Assembly (NCBI GenBank): GCA_016871445.1 | Contig: VHDH01000023.1 | Location: 1 to 35,886 of the forward strand | Direction of reading: 5' to 3' | DNA length: 35,886 nucleotides | DNA from: Verrucomicrobiota bacterium | Lineage (GTDB): Bacteria > Verrucomicrobiota > Verrucomicrobiia > Limisphaerales > SXTU01 | In this document: in pieces, positions 1 through 7,340 of the stretch | Position numbering within the stretch: position 1 is the first letter of the stretch | Layout of the letters: every line of letters begins with the position of its first letter | Made by a program: the position numbers and the translations under genes | The notes under the pieces: generated by a model | Databases searched by the model: none | The model's input: the letters and a program-made list of their open reading frames with translations, nothing else | What the model was told of the DNA's origin: nothing

Positions 1-75
1 GAAACCCGCCAACAGCAAACTGGCCACCCCGGCCAGCAGCAGCAGCTGCGAGATAATGGAAGGGGCACGCTTCAC
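1..75 (-). CDS. N-terminal fragment of an exported or membrane protein (runs off the left edge)
   Basis: A GTG codon at 75-73 opens a frame that stays open for 25 codons to the window edge, with an in-frame TAA two codons upstream (84-82). The peptide begins MKRAPSII and continues into a Leu/Ala/Val-rich stretch of about 16 residues, the pattern of a signal peptide or first membrane segment. ATT at 81 is the only other possible start in the frame. Too little is visible to name the product. It is transcribed in the same direction as the metal island to its right and may be its last member or a separate unit. Confidence 0.45.
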   Translation of the reverse strand, partial: MKRAPSIISQLLLLAGVASLLLAGF

Positions 76-193
76 GGCAATTTAACCAGAGATCGGCAGC
101 TGGGGCGCGAGGACGCTGACGGCATATAGCCATTGTCCATGCCTAGCTCGCCGCACAGGCAAAACCAAAATTTGATGGAAGTTGGATTCATGG

Positions 194-412
194 TCAGGCT
201 CCGAAGGGCGGGCAATCGCCCACAAGGCGGTAAAGTTCATTACGGGCTCGGGCGACCCCATCGTGATCCTCGGCAGCTATGGCTACCGCCATCTGGTGCC
301 GCCAATGCCGCAGCGCGGCCTGCAACGTAGCTCGCCGCGCGGTCTCCTCAGGCGACTCTGCGTCTTTGATCAGTGTAATAATGTTCACCTCACAACACGG
401 ACAACCGACCAT
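194..412 (-). CDS. Hypothetical 72-aa protein with an N-terminal CPCC motif
   Basis: The frame from the ATG at 412 encodes a short protein starting MVGCPCCEVNIITLIKD, followed by a charged, probably helical segment rich in Ala, Arg and Glu, and ending GDCPPFGA. The frame extends upstream to about 478, but that part is Arg/Pro-rich and looks non-coding, so the internal ATG is preferred. No Shine-Dalgarno sequence is seen. I do not recognise the family. The CxCC cluster and the position at the end of the metal island are compatible with metal binding, but this is only suggestive. It could also be a chance ORF. Confidence 0.35.
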   Translation of the reverse strand: MVGCPCCEVNIITLIKDAESPEETARRATLQAALRHWRHQMAVAIAAEDHDGVARARNELYRLVGDCPPFGA

Positions 413-509
413 TGCCGCACCGGGGCGGTGGCGGCGACGAGGCCGGCCGGCAGTAGGGTGAGCGCGACGGGAACGCATGATTAGAACTCAAAACAGGCCG
501 ATTGTTTCT

Positions 510-728
510 TCAACGCGGACTGCAGCGAACTTTGCCATGGCAGGTTTCGCTTGATGATGGGGTGTTTATTCCGTGCGATGGGAGCAGGTTGAAAACTTTT
601 TTGTCGAGCTTCAGCAAGGCGATTGCGCGGGCATCGATCGCCGCCGGATTCAGCCCGGCCAACGGGGCCGCCATCAGCACGAGGCTGATGGCGAGCCAGT
701 GAACCGGGGCAAGGCAACGACGATGCAT
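510..728 (-). CDS. Hypothetical 72-aa protein with a signal-peptide-like N-terminus
   Basis: The ATG at 728 opens a frame beginning MHRRCLAPVHWLAISLVLMA, with a basic start, a hydrophobic core and a small-residue region like a signal peptide. The remainder (AIDARAIALLKLDKKVFNLL) could form a helix, and the tail is Ser- and Cys-containing. It starts 56 nt after the stop of the secreted CxxC protein at 784-1104, just beyond a strong hairpin. No ribosome site is visible. An alternative frame (481-717) covers much of the same DNA but lacks protein-like features. The family is not recognised; it may be a small secreted protein or a remnant. Confidence 0.3.
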   Translation of the reverse strand: MHRRCLAPVHWLAISLVLMAAPLAGLNPAAIDARAIALLKLDKKVFNLLPSHGINTPSSSETCHGKVRCSPR

Positions 729-741
729 TTTGGTTGGAGGG

Positions 742-770
742 GCGGGGCGCGGCCAGTAGCCGCGCCCCGC
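742..770 (-). terminator. 12-bp perfect GC-rich hairpin downstream of the secreted CxxC protein
   Basis: Arms 742-753 (GCGGGGCGCGGC) and 759-770 are exact reverse complements around a 5-base loop. The hairpin begins 14 nt past the stop of the gene at 784-1104. No U-tract follows on the minus strand, so it is either a non-canonical terminator or a 3'-end stabilising structure. Confidence 0.5.
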
Positions 771-783
771 TTGGTATCAGTGA

Positions 784-1104
784 TTACTGAATCTTGGTGG
801 CGGTGAACAATTGCTTGCCGCCTTCGGTCTTCGCCGTGCCGGTGGCCGTGACCTTCTCCACGGGGCCTTTGCAGACCTTGCTGTGGAACGCCTTGCTGAC
901 GGCGTTGTCCTCAAGGAGGTAAGTGACGGTCTTGCCGTCCTTGCCCGTTACTTGGATGGCATTCTGACACTTGGGCGTTTGGCTGAGTTCGCATTTTGCG
1001 CACACGCCTTTGCCAGTGATGGTCTGCTCCTTTTCCGCCGCGAACACGCTGGCGACCGTAAGCGAGACTGCCGCCGCAAGGGCGAGGCTCAGTTGTTTTG
1101 TCAT
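784..1104 (-). CDS. Small secreted CxxC protein, DUF6370-like
   Basis: This 106-aa protein has a clear signal peptide (MTKQLSLALAAAVSLTVASVFAA, cleavage near residue 23). A compact beta-rich domain follows, with a GVCAKCELSQTPKCQNAI motif (CxxC plus a third Cys) and a later KVCKGP Cys. The pattern resembles small periplasmic proteins of unknown function common in Planctomycetes and Verrucomicrobia (DUF6370-like, from memory, not searched). It has one of the few good ribosome sites here: AAGGA at 1115-1111, six bases before the ATG. It follows the WD40 gene by 89 nt, with hairpins in between, and probably has its own promoter. A role in periplasmic metal binding is inferred from the cysteines and the neighbours; it could instead be redox-active. 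Confidence 0.8.
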   Translation of the reverse strand: MTKQLSLALAAAVSLTVASVFAAEKEQTITGKGVCAKCELSQTPKCQNAIQVTGKDGKTVTYLLEDNAVSKAFHSKVCKGPVEKVTATGTAKTEGGKQLFTATKIQ

Positions 1105-1148
1105 TTGTTTTCCTTTTTGTTGTTGCTGTGTGTTTTTCTGCTAGCAGC

Positions 1149-1190
1149 CCGCCCCACTGTGGGCGGACATCGGGTGGCCGCGTGCGGCCA
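1149..1190 (-). terminator. Two tandem hairpins after the WD40 gene
   Basis: TGGCCGC-GT-GCGGCCA (1175-1190) begins four bases past the WD40 stop codon. A second stem, CCGCCC/GGGCGG (1149-1154 and 1161-1166), follows. Neither has a U-tract. Together they probably mark the 3' end of the CobW-WD40 transcript. Confidence 0.4.
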
Positions 1191-1193
1191 AAG

Positions 1194-2234
1194 TTATTTG
1201 CGTTGCACTTGGAGCACAGAGAGCGCGCCGTCGGCTCCGGCGACGGCGAGGGTTTGATCGTTGGCGCTCCATGCCAGCGCACTAACAGGCTGCGCAAAAG
1301 TATGCCGACCGACAGGCGCGTCTGGGTGGGCTAAGTGCCAGATCAGCACTTCCCCGGCGGCGTCGCCACTGGCAAGCAGGCCGCCTTTGGTTTGGAATTG
1401 CATGGCTGTGAGCGCGGCCCGGTGCGTGGTGAGCATAAGGGGCTTGGTGCCAGCAGGGCCTTTACCGGAGCAGCGCCAAACGATGCCCGTCCCACCAGCC
1501 CCGGTGGCGAGCCATTCGCTGTCTGCGGACCAGGCAAGGGTCTTAATGCGCGCAGGATAACCGCTCATTTGCAATGGCTCAGCCTCGCGGAAGGGCAGAC
1601 GCCAACAGGTCATTGAGTTGTCAAAAGTGGGGGCGACGACGTAACGGCCGCGCGGGCTCAAGGCCACGCCGCCGAAGGGCGACTTGTGTGCAAGCGTTTC
1701 CGGTGGCTCATTGGTCTCCGGTCGAAACAGCCGTACTTTACCATAACACACGGTAGCGAGCACTGCTCCGTCGCCGCGCCAACTTAAGCCAGCGACGGTG
1801 CTTTCGTGTCCGTCAAAGCGCCTTCCTGGCAAACCGTCGGGCTGCCACAATCGCAGATGTCGACCCGCACCGCTGGCGAGCCAGTCGCCGCGTGGGGACC
1901 AAGCGAGGTGCTCGACCCAGTTGCTCCCGCCCTCCAAGGCGCGGCCGGGTGCGAAGGAGACTGGTTGCCAAAGTCGTATCTCGCTATCCTCGCCGCCGGT
2001 GGCGAGGGCACCGTTCTTGGACCACGACACGCACAAGGCTCCGCCGCGATGTGCCAGCTCGCGGTGGACGAGCGCACGGGTGCTAACATCGGCCAAGCAA
2101 AGTTCTCCTGCTGCAGTGACAGCGGCGAGTTGTGCGTCGTCTGGTGACCACGCTAGTGCGCGGATGTGCTCGCCACAGACAATGCTCCAAGCGTCGCAGC
2201 GGAGAGCTGGGGGTTGCGTGCTCAGGAATGTCAT
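1194..2234 (-). CDS. WD40-repeat beta-propeller protein paired with the CobW GTPase
   Basis: This 346-aa protein is made almost entirely of WD-type repeats. About eight units of the form LAWSPxGxxLAxGxxxxxxxLW can be counted, for example near residues 27-50, 70-92, 108-131, 150-170, 188-212, 232-254, 277-300 and 317-340. No signal peptide is seen, so it is probably cytoplasmic and acts as a protein-interaction scaffold. Its ATG (2234) overlaps the TGA of the CobW gene as ATGA, so the two are translationally coupled and should be made in comparable amounts. Established knowledge: COG0523 GTPases are zinc or cobalt metallochaperones that work with client proteins. Inference: this propeller is a partner or client of the GTPase. 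Confidence 0.88.
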   Translation of the reverse strand: MTFLSTQPPALRCDAWSIVCGEHIRALAWSPDDAQLAAVTAAGELCLADVSTRALVHRELAHRGGALCVSWSKNGALATGGEDSEIRLWQPVSFAPGRALEGGSNWVEHLAWSPRGDWLASGAGRHLRLWQPDGLPGRRFDGHESTVAGLSWRGDGAVLATVCYGKVRLFRPETNEPPETLAHKSPFGGVALSPRGRYVVAPTFDNSMTCWRLPFREAEPLQMSGYPARIKTLAWSADSEWLATGAGGTGIVWRCSGKGPAGTKPLMLTTHRAALTAMQFQTKGGLLASGDAAGEVLIWHLAHPDAPVGRHTFAQPVSALAWSANDQTLAVAGADGALSVLQVQRK

Positions 2235-3586
2235 GCAGCGAGGCAGTCACGAAAGCCGGCGGTGAGTTCCGCACGGTCGAGGTTGCGGCCGATAAAGATG
2301 AGCCGACTGGTGCGGGATTCGCCGTCCTTCCAAGCGCGGTCGGGCTTGCCGTCGAAAAGCATGTGGACGCCCTGGAAGACGAAGCGGTTGGGCGTGTTGG
2401 CGATGTGCAGGATGCCCTTCATGCGAAAGATGTCCGCGCCCTTGGAGGCGAGAAGCTCACTTAACCAAGCGTTGAGTTTCTTCGGGTCTAGCGGAGTTTC
2501 TTCGGTGATGCCTACGGAGCTGACGGAGTCGTCGTGGGTGTGGCCGGCGGCGTGCTCTGTGGCGTGGACTGGCTCGATCAGCGCGCCGTTGCGGCGGACG
2601 ACCATGGCGAATTCTTCCGGCATGTGCTGCGTGCAGAGCAGGTAATGGCCCGGTTCCGCGACGCGCAGACGGAAGGTGCCCCCGCCAGCCGGCGCGAACA
2701 CAAGTTTGTGCAACGCCCTGCGCGGCGGAAACTCCGCGCCGTCTGCCACGGTTACGCCGGCGGTGCTATAGAGTTTGAGCGCCTCCTTGCGCGCGTCGGT
2801 AGCATCCGCCTCGTTCAAGCCCGCTAGCTTGAGCGCCACCAAACCCATCTCGGGGTCGGGTCCGGGTTGAAATACCAATTCGTAGTCACCGGGCGTGAGC
2901 GCATACGTGCCACTCCACTCGAAGGGTAGCTCTTCGCGCAGAAAGTCGTCGTCCACGGCGAGTTTTGCATCAAGGTCAAAGGCGTGGATTCCCACAACGT
3001 GCTCGACGGGCACAAGCGATTGCCGCGTGCGGTGGAAGCGCGCAACGGCATTCATGCCGCGCAGGCGGGCTTCGAGGTCGGCGAGTTCGGCCGATGTCAC
3101 GAGGTCGGTTTTGTTGAGCAGAATTACGTCGGCGAAGGCGATTTGCTCCTGGCATTCCTTGCTGTCGCCGAGGTGTTGCACGACGTGACGCGTGTCAACC
3201 ACCGTCACAATGCTGTCGAGGCGGAACTGCGCTTTGACCTCGTCGTCCACAAAAAACGTCTGAGCAACGGGGCCGGGGTCAGCCATGCCGGTGGTCTCTA
3301 CTAAGATGTAATCGAACTTGTCCCGGCGCTTCATGAGGTTGCCGAGGATGCGGATGAGATCGCCGCGGACGGTGCAGCAGATGCAGCCGTTGTTCATTTC
3401 GAAGACCTCCTCGTCGGCATTGATGACGAGGTCGTTATCAATGCCGATTTCGCCGAATTCATTTTCGATGACGGCGATGCGCTTGCCGTGGCGGGCGGTG
3501 AGAATGTGGTTCAACAGCGTAGTTTTGCCCGCGCCTAGGAAGCCGGTAAGGATGGTGACGGGAATACGGTTTTCGGGAGTGTTCAT
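2231..3586 (-). CDS. CobW/COG0523 family GTPase, probable zinc metallochaperone, with an inserted domain
   Basis: This 451-aa protein has the family's G domain: Walker [10 protein letters not shown] (15-23), the metal-binding GCICC motif (67-71), a Walker B region around VETTG (96-100) and NKTD (158-161). The C-terminal CobW_C domain lies at about 355-450 ([20 protein letters not shown]). Between the two sits an extra ~125-residue segment (about 220-345), beta-rich and ending in a His-containing linker ([13 protein letters not shown]). Typical COG0523 proteins are 320-400 aa, so this is a long version. Family role: GTP-dependent insertion of Zn2+ (or Co2+) into target proteins, often induced on zinc starvation through Zur. 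The ATGA overlap with the WD40 gene and the nearby Fur-family gene fit this role. No Shine-Dalgarno sequence precedes the ATG. Confidence 0.93.
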   Translation of the reverse strand: MNTPENRIPVTILTGFLGAGKTTLLNHILTARHGKRIAVIENEFGEIGIDNDLVINADEEVFEMNNGCICCTVRGDLIRILGNLMKRRDKFDYILVETTGMADPGPVAQTFFVDDEVKAQFRLDSIVTVVDTRHVVQHLGDSKECQEQIAFADVILLNKTDLVTSAELADLEARLRGMNAVARFHRTRQSLVPVEHVVGIHAFDLDAKLAVDDDFLREELPFEWSGTYALTPGDYELVFQPGPDPEMGLVALKLAGLNEADATDARKEALKLYSTAGVTVADGAEFPPRRALHKLVFAPAGGGTFRLRVAEPGHYLLCTQHMPEEFAMVVRRNGALIEPVHATEHAAGHTHDDSVSSVGITEETPLDPKKLNAWLSELLASKGADIFRMKGILHIANTPNRFVFQGVHMLFDGKPDRAWKDGESRTSRLIFIGRNLDRAELTAGFRDCLAA

Positions 3587-3743
3587 GGGATCAAAATCCG
3601 CGCGTTTTAGTAAGCGCCGGCATCAGGTCAGCGCGGGTCACCTCGATGGCGGGTTATATATTGTCAATGGTGAAGCAAGTTCTAGGAGCGATGGATATTA
3701 GCACACAGGCTAGCCTGCCATGGAAATCTGGTCCATCGCAGGA
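3587..3743 (-). promoter_or_regulatory. Leader of the CobW-WD40 pair with an AT-rich core and a 12-bp palindrome
   Basis: This short gap upstream of the CobW GTPase contains an AT-rich stretch, TTGACAATATATAAC on the minus strand (about 3667-3653), in otherwise GC-rich DNA. It also contains a perfect 12-bp palindrome, CAGGCTAGCCTG, at 3706-3717. Either could be promoter or operator sequence for a metal-responsive gene. Neither matches a textbook Zur box well enough to be sure. Confidence 0.3.
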
Positions 3744-3887
3744 CTATCCTTTGATCAAAATAGGGGCAGAGCCATTCACGGGCGTCAGCAAATAATGCAC
3801 CGCGAAAGCAGCGAAAAACACCGAGCCAAGGCGTTCTAGCTCGCGGAGCCAGCTCAGAGTAGGCGAGGCGGTGGAGGGAGTTTTCAC
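3744..3887 (-). CDS. Putative 47-aa single-pass membrane peptide coupled to the Fur-family gene
   Basis: A GTG at 3887 overlaps the TGA of the Fur-family gene (GTGA) and opens a 47-codon frame ending in TAG at 3746-3744. The peptide has a short polar start, an amphipathic segment (LSWLRELERL), then a hydrophobic stretch (GSVFFAAFAVHYLLTPV) that could span a membrane, and a short tail ending LIKG. No family is recognised. The stop/start overlap is the main reason to take it seriously. Small peptides next to metal ATPases can modulate the pump, but that is only an analogy. Confidence 0.35.
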   Translation of the reverse strand: MKTPSTASPTLSWLRELERLGSVFFAAFAVHYLLTPVNGSAPILIKG

Positions 3888-4411
3888 GCGGTGAGCACCT
3901 GATTGAGGCGATGGCAGCGGTGGCAAAGGCCGCTAAACTCCAGCCAGTGGTATTGAATTTGGTAGCCCGTGCGCGCGGTCAAGCGGGCTTCGAAAGTAGA
4001 CAAGTTTGGGATGCTCCCCACCCCGACGGCTCGATTACACCGTTCACATATTAAGTAATTTGCCCCGGCGCAAGCCAGTCGCACCGCACGTTTGCCCGCC
4101 ATCACCGCCGGCCGCAGCACGCCCGCTGCATCAAAACTTTTCACTGCCCGGTACACGCTCACGAAGTGGCACTGCGTCCGCGGTACCAATTCGCGCACCA
4201 ATCCCTCCACTGCGATCGGAGCAGCTCGGGCACAAAGAAAATTGAGCACTGCCCGGCGGGGTGCCGTTAGCGTGAGACGTGCTATTCGGCAGAGGCCCAA
4301 CGCCCAATCCCATCGCGCGCTCACGACTGCCGCTGGCAATACGCCTGTGCCCGTGCCCAGCGCAGAGGCGGGTGCACACGCGCATGAGATGGTAGAGGCG
4401 GGAGGACGCAT
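3884..4411 (-). CDS. Fur-family metalloregulator (Zur/Fur-like) with an atypical metal-sensing region
   Basis: The frame extends upstream to 4495, but that part overlaps the ATPase; the ATG at 4411 gives 175 aa, closer to the family's ~140-160. Family marks are the winged helix beginning LTAPRRAVLNFL, the recognition-helix region HFVSVYRAVKSFDAAGVLRP, and the paired structural-zinc motifs LICERC and GLCHRC in the dimerisation domain. The GYQIQYHWLEFSGLC segment matches the usual last strand. The His-rich stretch normally found just before LIC (HHHxHLIC) is replaced by CAGANYLIC, so a main ligand cluster of the regulatory metal site is missing. It lies 41 nt downstream of the ATPase gene. By family knowledge it would repress metal-transport genes; autoregulation of this operon is inferred. 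Confidence 0.85.
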   Translation of the reverse strand: MRPPASTISCACAPASALGTGTGVLPAAVVSARWDWALGLCRIARLTLTAPRRAVLNFLCARAAPIAVEGLVRELVPRTQCHFVSVYRAVKSFDAAGVLRPAVMAGKRAVRLACAGANYLICERCNRAVGVGSIPNLSTFEARLTARTGYQIQYHWLEFSGLCHRCHRLNQVLTA

Positions 4412-4452
4412 GGCGAACCCGTCATTGACGGTTTTTCCAACAGGCGAAATTC

Positions 4453-6450
4453 TTATGCTGGCTGGGTAGCCAAGGCGGTTGATGAGTTGGCGCAAGGTGC
4501 GCAGGCAGTGACGCTCGGTTCCGTGGTGGCAACCCGGGTGAACGGTTCCAAGTGTTCGCCGAGGCGAACTAGGCGGGCGCTGTTGAACACCACTAGTAGC
4601 GAGCCCGCATTGTGTAAAATGGCGGCGATGATGGGGTTCAGGTAGCCCAGTCCCGCCATCACCAAGCCGCCGAGGATGAACACTACGCCAATCAAGAGGT
4701 TTTGGTTGATTACTCGTCGTGCACCGCGCGAGAGCTCAATGAGGAAGGGTAAGCGCCGCAGGTCGCTGTTCATCAATGCAATAGTCGCGCTGTGGATGGC
4801 GACTTCGCTTCCGGCCGCGCCCATTGCGATGCCCAGGTCACCAGCAGCCAGTGCAGGGGCGTCGTTGACGCCGTCGCCGACGACGGCGACGCGGTAACCT
4901 TTGGCTTTCAACGCGCGGACGTAGCTGACCTTGTCTTGCGGCAGGCATTCGGCGGCGACTTCTGGGCAGCCTACTTCCTTGGCTACGCGTGCGGCTACGG
5001 GTTGGCGGTCGCCGGAAACCATAGCGATCCGCCGCACGCCGGCAGCCGTCAACTCCCGTAGCGCAGTAGCAGACTCGGAGCGAGTTTCGTCGCGAAGGGC
5101 CAGCCAGCCAGCAAGCGCGCCGTCGCGAGCCACGAAGAGTAAGCTATGGCCTTCAGCCTCACCTAGGTCGGCGGTTAGCGCCGTCTCGGGCACGCCGTGT
5201 TCGCGCAGCCAAGCGGCGCGGCCCACCAGCACGCGCACGCCGTCCACGCGGGCTTCCACGCCGCGCCCGGCGGCCTCGCGGAACTCCGTCGCAGTCGGGG
5301 CCGGCACGCCGGCTTCTTGCGCGAGTCGGGCCACAGCGCGGGCCGTGGGATGGTTGCTAAACTGCTCGGCGCCAATGGTCAGGCGCAGCAACTCGGCAGC
5401 GGAAAGTCCGTTGACGGGCGCAAGGCGCGCGACGCTGAGCTGACCGGTGGTGAGCGTGCCGGTCTTGTCGAAGATGAACGCGTTGATGCGTGCGGCAAGT
5501 TCTAGGTCGGCGATGTTTTTTATGAGCACGCCTAGCCGCGCGGCGGCGGAGATAGCGGCGACCATCGCGGTAGGCGTCGCAAGGATGAATGCGCACGGGC
5601 AAGCCACGACGAGCACGGAAATCACGCGGGTGAGGTCCGAAGTGAACGCCCACACCAGCGCGGCCATGACCAGCACAAGCGGCGTGTAGAAGCTCATGTA
5701 TTGGTCCATCAACCGCATGATGGGCAGCTTGGTCTGCTCCGCCGCGAGGATGAGGTCGCGCACGCGGCCTAGCGTGGTGTCCTGCCCAGCATGCGTGACG
5801 CGGAGGTCCAAGACGCCCGTGAGGTTGATGGTGCCGGCGAAAACGTCGTCGCCTGATTTCTTTTCCGCCGGCAGAGATTCACCGGTGATGTTGGCTTGGT
5901 TCACCGTACTCGCGCCGTCGGTTATGACGCCGTCAGCCGGTATGTTGTCGCCCGGCCGCACACGCAGCATGTCGCCCGCGCGCAGTTCACTGGCGGGGAC
6001 TTCCTCAAGGCCCGCAGGCGTGATGCGGCGAGCCTTCGAGGGCGTGAGCCGTACGAGCGATTCAATCGAGGCCCGCGCGCCAGCGGCGGTACGGGACTCG
6101 ATAATTTCACCGACCAGCATAAAGAAGGCGACCAGCCCCGCGGTTTTGTAATCCCCAGTGGCGAAGGCGGCGACGACGGCGAGAGAGACCAGTTCGTTGA
6201 TGCCCAATTGGCCACGCCGGAGGTCACGTATGGACGTGGAAACAATAGGCCAGCCAAGGATGAGCGCGCCGATCATCGCGCTGCCAGAGGCGATGCGGAA
6301 GTTGTGCAGAAACCACTCGGCGAAGTAAGCGTTGACGACCAGCAGCAGGCCGAACGCCGTGAGCGCGAGTTTTTGCTGCACAGCGGCTTGCGCGGCCACT
6401 TCGGGCGCGGCAGCGTTATCCTGCTGACTGAGGAGGGAGGTAACTTGCAT
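4453..6450 (-). CDS. P1B-type heavy-metal-transporting ATPase
   Basis: This 665-aa ATPase pumps metal ions across the inner membrane using ATP. Visible hallmarks are the actuator motif TGES (189-192), the transport-site motif CPC (284-286), the phosphorylated aspartate in DKTGT (D328), the nucleotide-binding HP (367-368) and a GDGVNDAPAL hinge. The last membrane helix contains HNAGSLLVVFNSARL (from ~613), unlike the copper-type NPxxAxxMxxSS. That points to Zn/Cd/Mn-type substrates, resembling mycobacterial CtpC-like pumps; the exact metal cannot be read. There is no N-terminal HMA domain, only ~28 residues before the first helix. The cytosolic C-tail has a CxxC (CAPC, about 650-653) that may substitute. 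It starts 7 nt after the lipoprotein stop, so the two are an operon. Confidence 0.94.
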   Translation of the reverse strand: MQVTSLLSQQDNAAAPEVAAQAAVQQKLALTAFGLLLVVNAYFAEWFLHNFRIASGSAMIGALILGWPIVSTSIRDLRRGQLGINELVSLAVVAAFATGDYKTAGLVAFFMLVGEIIESRTAAGARASIESLVRLTPSKARRITPAGLEEVPASELRAGDMLRVRPGDNIPADGVITDGASTVNQANITGESLPAEKKSGDDVFAGTINLTGVLDLRVTHAGQDTTLGRVRDLILAAEQTKLPIMRLMDQYMSFYTPLVLVMAALVWAFTSDLTRVISVLVVACPCAFILATPTAMVAAISAAARLGVLIKNIADLELAARINAFIFDKTGTLTTGQLSVARLAPVNGLSAAELLRLTIGAEQFSNHPTARAVARLAQEAGVPAPTATEFREAAGRGVEARVDGVRVLVGRAAWLREHGVPETALTADLGEAEGHSLLFVARDGALAGWLALRDETRSESATALRELTAAGVRRIAMVSGDRQPVAARVAKEVGCPEVAAECLPQDKVSYVRALKAKGYRVAVVGDGVNDAPALAAGDLGIAMGAAGSEVAIHSATIALMNSDLRRLPFLIELSRGARRVINQNLLIGVVFILGGLVMAGLGYLNPIIAAILHNAGSLLVVFNSARLVRLGEHLEPFTRVATTEPSVTACAPCANSSTALATQPA

Positions 6451-6457
6451 GCGCCAA

Positions 6458-6958
6458 TCAGTCCTCGTTGCCTTTGGGGAAGTTAAACTTCACGTCCTTG
6501 AAGGTTTTACCCTTCACGTCCACCAGCTTCACGACGGCATCGAAATTCGTGGCAGTCTTTATCCAATCGGCCTGCGCCTCGTAAAGCGAGGTGTCGCCGA
6601 CTTTCTCGCCGGTGGCGGTATTTGGCACGGGCTTGAAGCTCAAAGCCTGTGGCGCGCCTGCGATGGTGGTAGTGACTTCGATGGCTGGCGCGGCGATGCG
6701 GATAAACTTATCCAAATGCCCGTCCAACACGTACAGTTGTAGTTTGCCAGCGGCTGCGTCGCGTACGAATTCGAGATGGTATTCCTCTTCGCCTAGCACA
6801 ACGGGTGCACCGCCGTGTGGGGGCGTGTGCTCGTGTTTGTGGGCAGAGTCTTTTTTACCGCCACCGGATTTTCCGTGGTCGTGGCCGGCGTGTTTGTCTT
6901 TGCAGGCGGTTAGTGTGAGGGCAAGGGTGGTTAGGAGGACGAGGAGTTTACGGTTCAT
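6458..6958 (-). CDS. His-rich lipoprotein, probable periplasmic metal-binding partner of the ATPase
   Basis: This 166-aa protein has a lipoprotein signal with lipobox LTLTAC, so it is probably lipidated at Cys19. A His/Lys/Gly-rich linker follows, with HAGHDHG and AHKHEHTPPHGG (roughly residues 23-50), a classic low-affinity metal-binding stretch. The rest is a beta-rich domain starting GEEEYHLEFVRDAAAGKLQ and ending FNFPKGNED. I do not know a named family, though similar proteins occur beside efflux systems in related bacteria (memory, unverified). It is the first gene of the unit, 7 nt before the ATPase. It probably captures or buffers exported metal outside the inner membrane; zinc is the likeliest guess from the histidines. 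Confidence 0.88.
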   Translation of the reverse strand: MNRKLLVLLTTLALTLTACKDKHAGHDHGKSGGGKKDSAHKHEHTPPHGGAPVVLGEEEYHLEFVRDAAAGKLQLYVLDGHLDKFIRIAAPAIEVTTTIAGAPQALSFKPVPNTATGEKVGDTSLYEAQADWIKTATNFDAVVKLVDVKGKTFKDVKFNFPKGNED

Positions 6959-7340
6959 GGTTGCTAATTTTCGGTTCTGGATTGATTGCGATGGCTCGTT
7001 TTGCCTGAACTTCGGTTATGCGTTTCTAAATTGCGTCCCGCCTCGGCGGAGCCTGTTCTCCGGGCAGGAGGTAAGAGAATTTCATGGTTGTCGGAATTAA
7101 CCTGGAGGCTGTTGCGCAAATTTTTTTGGCTTCCGTTACCTTGCTAATAAGCTGGCGGAGCCAGCGTGTTGAGGAAGCGCACGGAGGTAAAAGGATTGAA
7201 AGCTTAATTGCAAAGCGATTGCAATAAAACAGGGACTCCCTGCTCGTGCAAGTCAATTCCTCCCGAAGCGGTGGGGTTGCGCGCATAGCGCAGAATGCTC
7301 GCTTCCCTTCTTTCCAGCGCTTCGGCATTCTCACGCCCCT
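6959..7340. other. Divergent intergenic region between the metal operon and the RNA helicase
   Basis: This 382-base stretch has no convincing gene. Frames on both strands encode Arg/Pro/Ser-rich low-quality peptides. It must hold both divergent promoters. The part next to the helicase is probably a long 5' untranslated leader, as is common for DEAD-box genes. The inverted repeat at 7207-7225 is its most distinctive element. Confidence 0.6.
7207..7225. promoter_or_regulatory. Perfect 19-bp inverted repeat, candidate Fur-family operator
   Basis: ATTGCAA (7207-7213), five bases (AGCGA), then TTGCAAT (7219-7225): two perfect 7-bp arms. The core TGCAA-N5-TTGCA has the size and symmetry of operators used by Fur-superfamily regulators; the resemblance to alphaproteobacterial Fur/Mur-type boxes is from memory. 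It lies 249 nt upstream of the lipoprotein gene and 116 nt upstream of the helicase. No close second copy was found before the CobW gene. Confidence 0.4.

Noticed and set aside
7026-7334. 102-codon minus-strand frame upstream of the His-rich lipoprotein
   Set aside because: Arg/Ser/Pro/Leu-rich product with no protein-like pattern, lying in the divergent promoter region.
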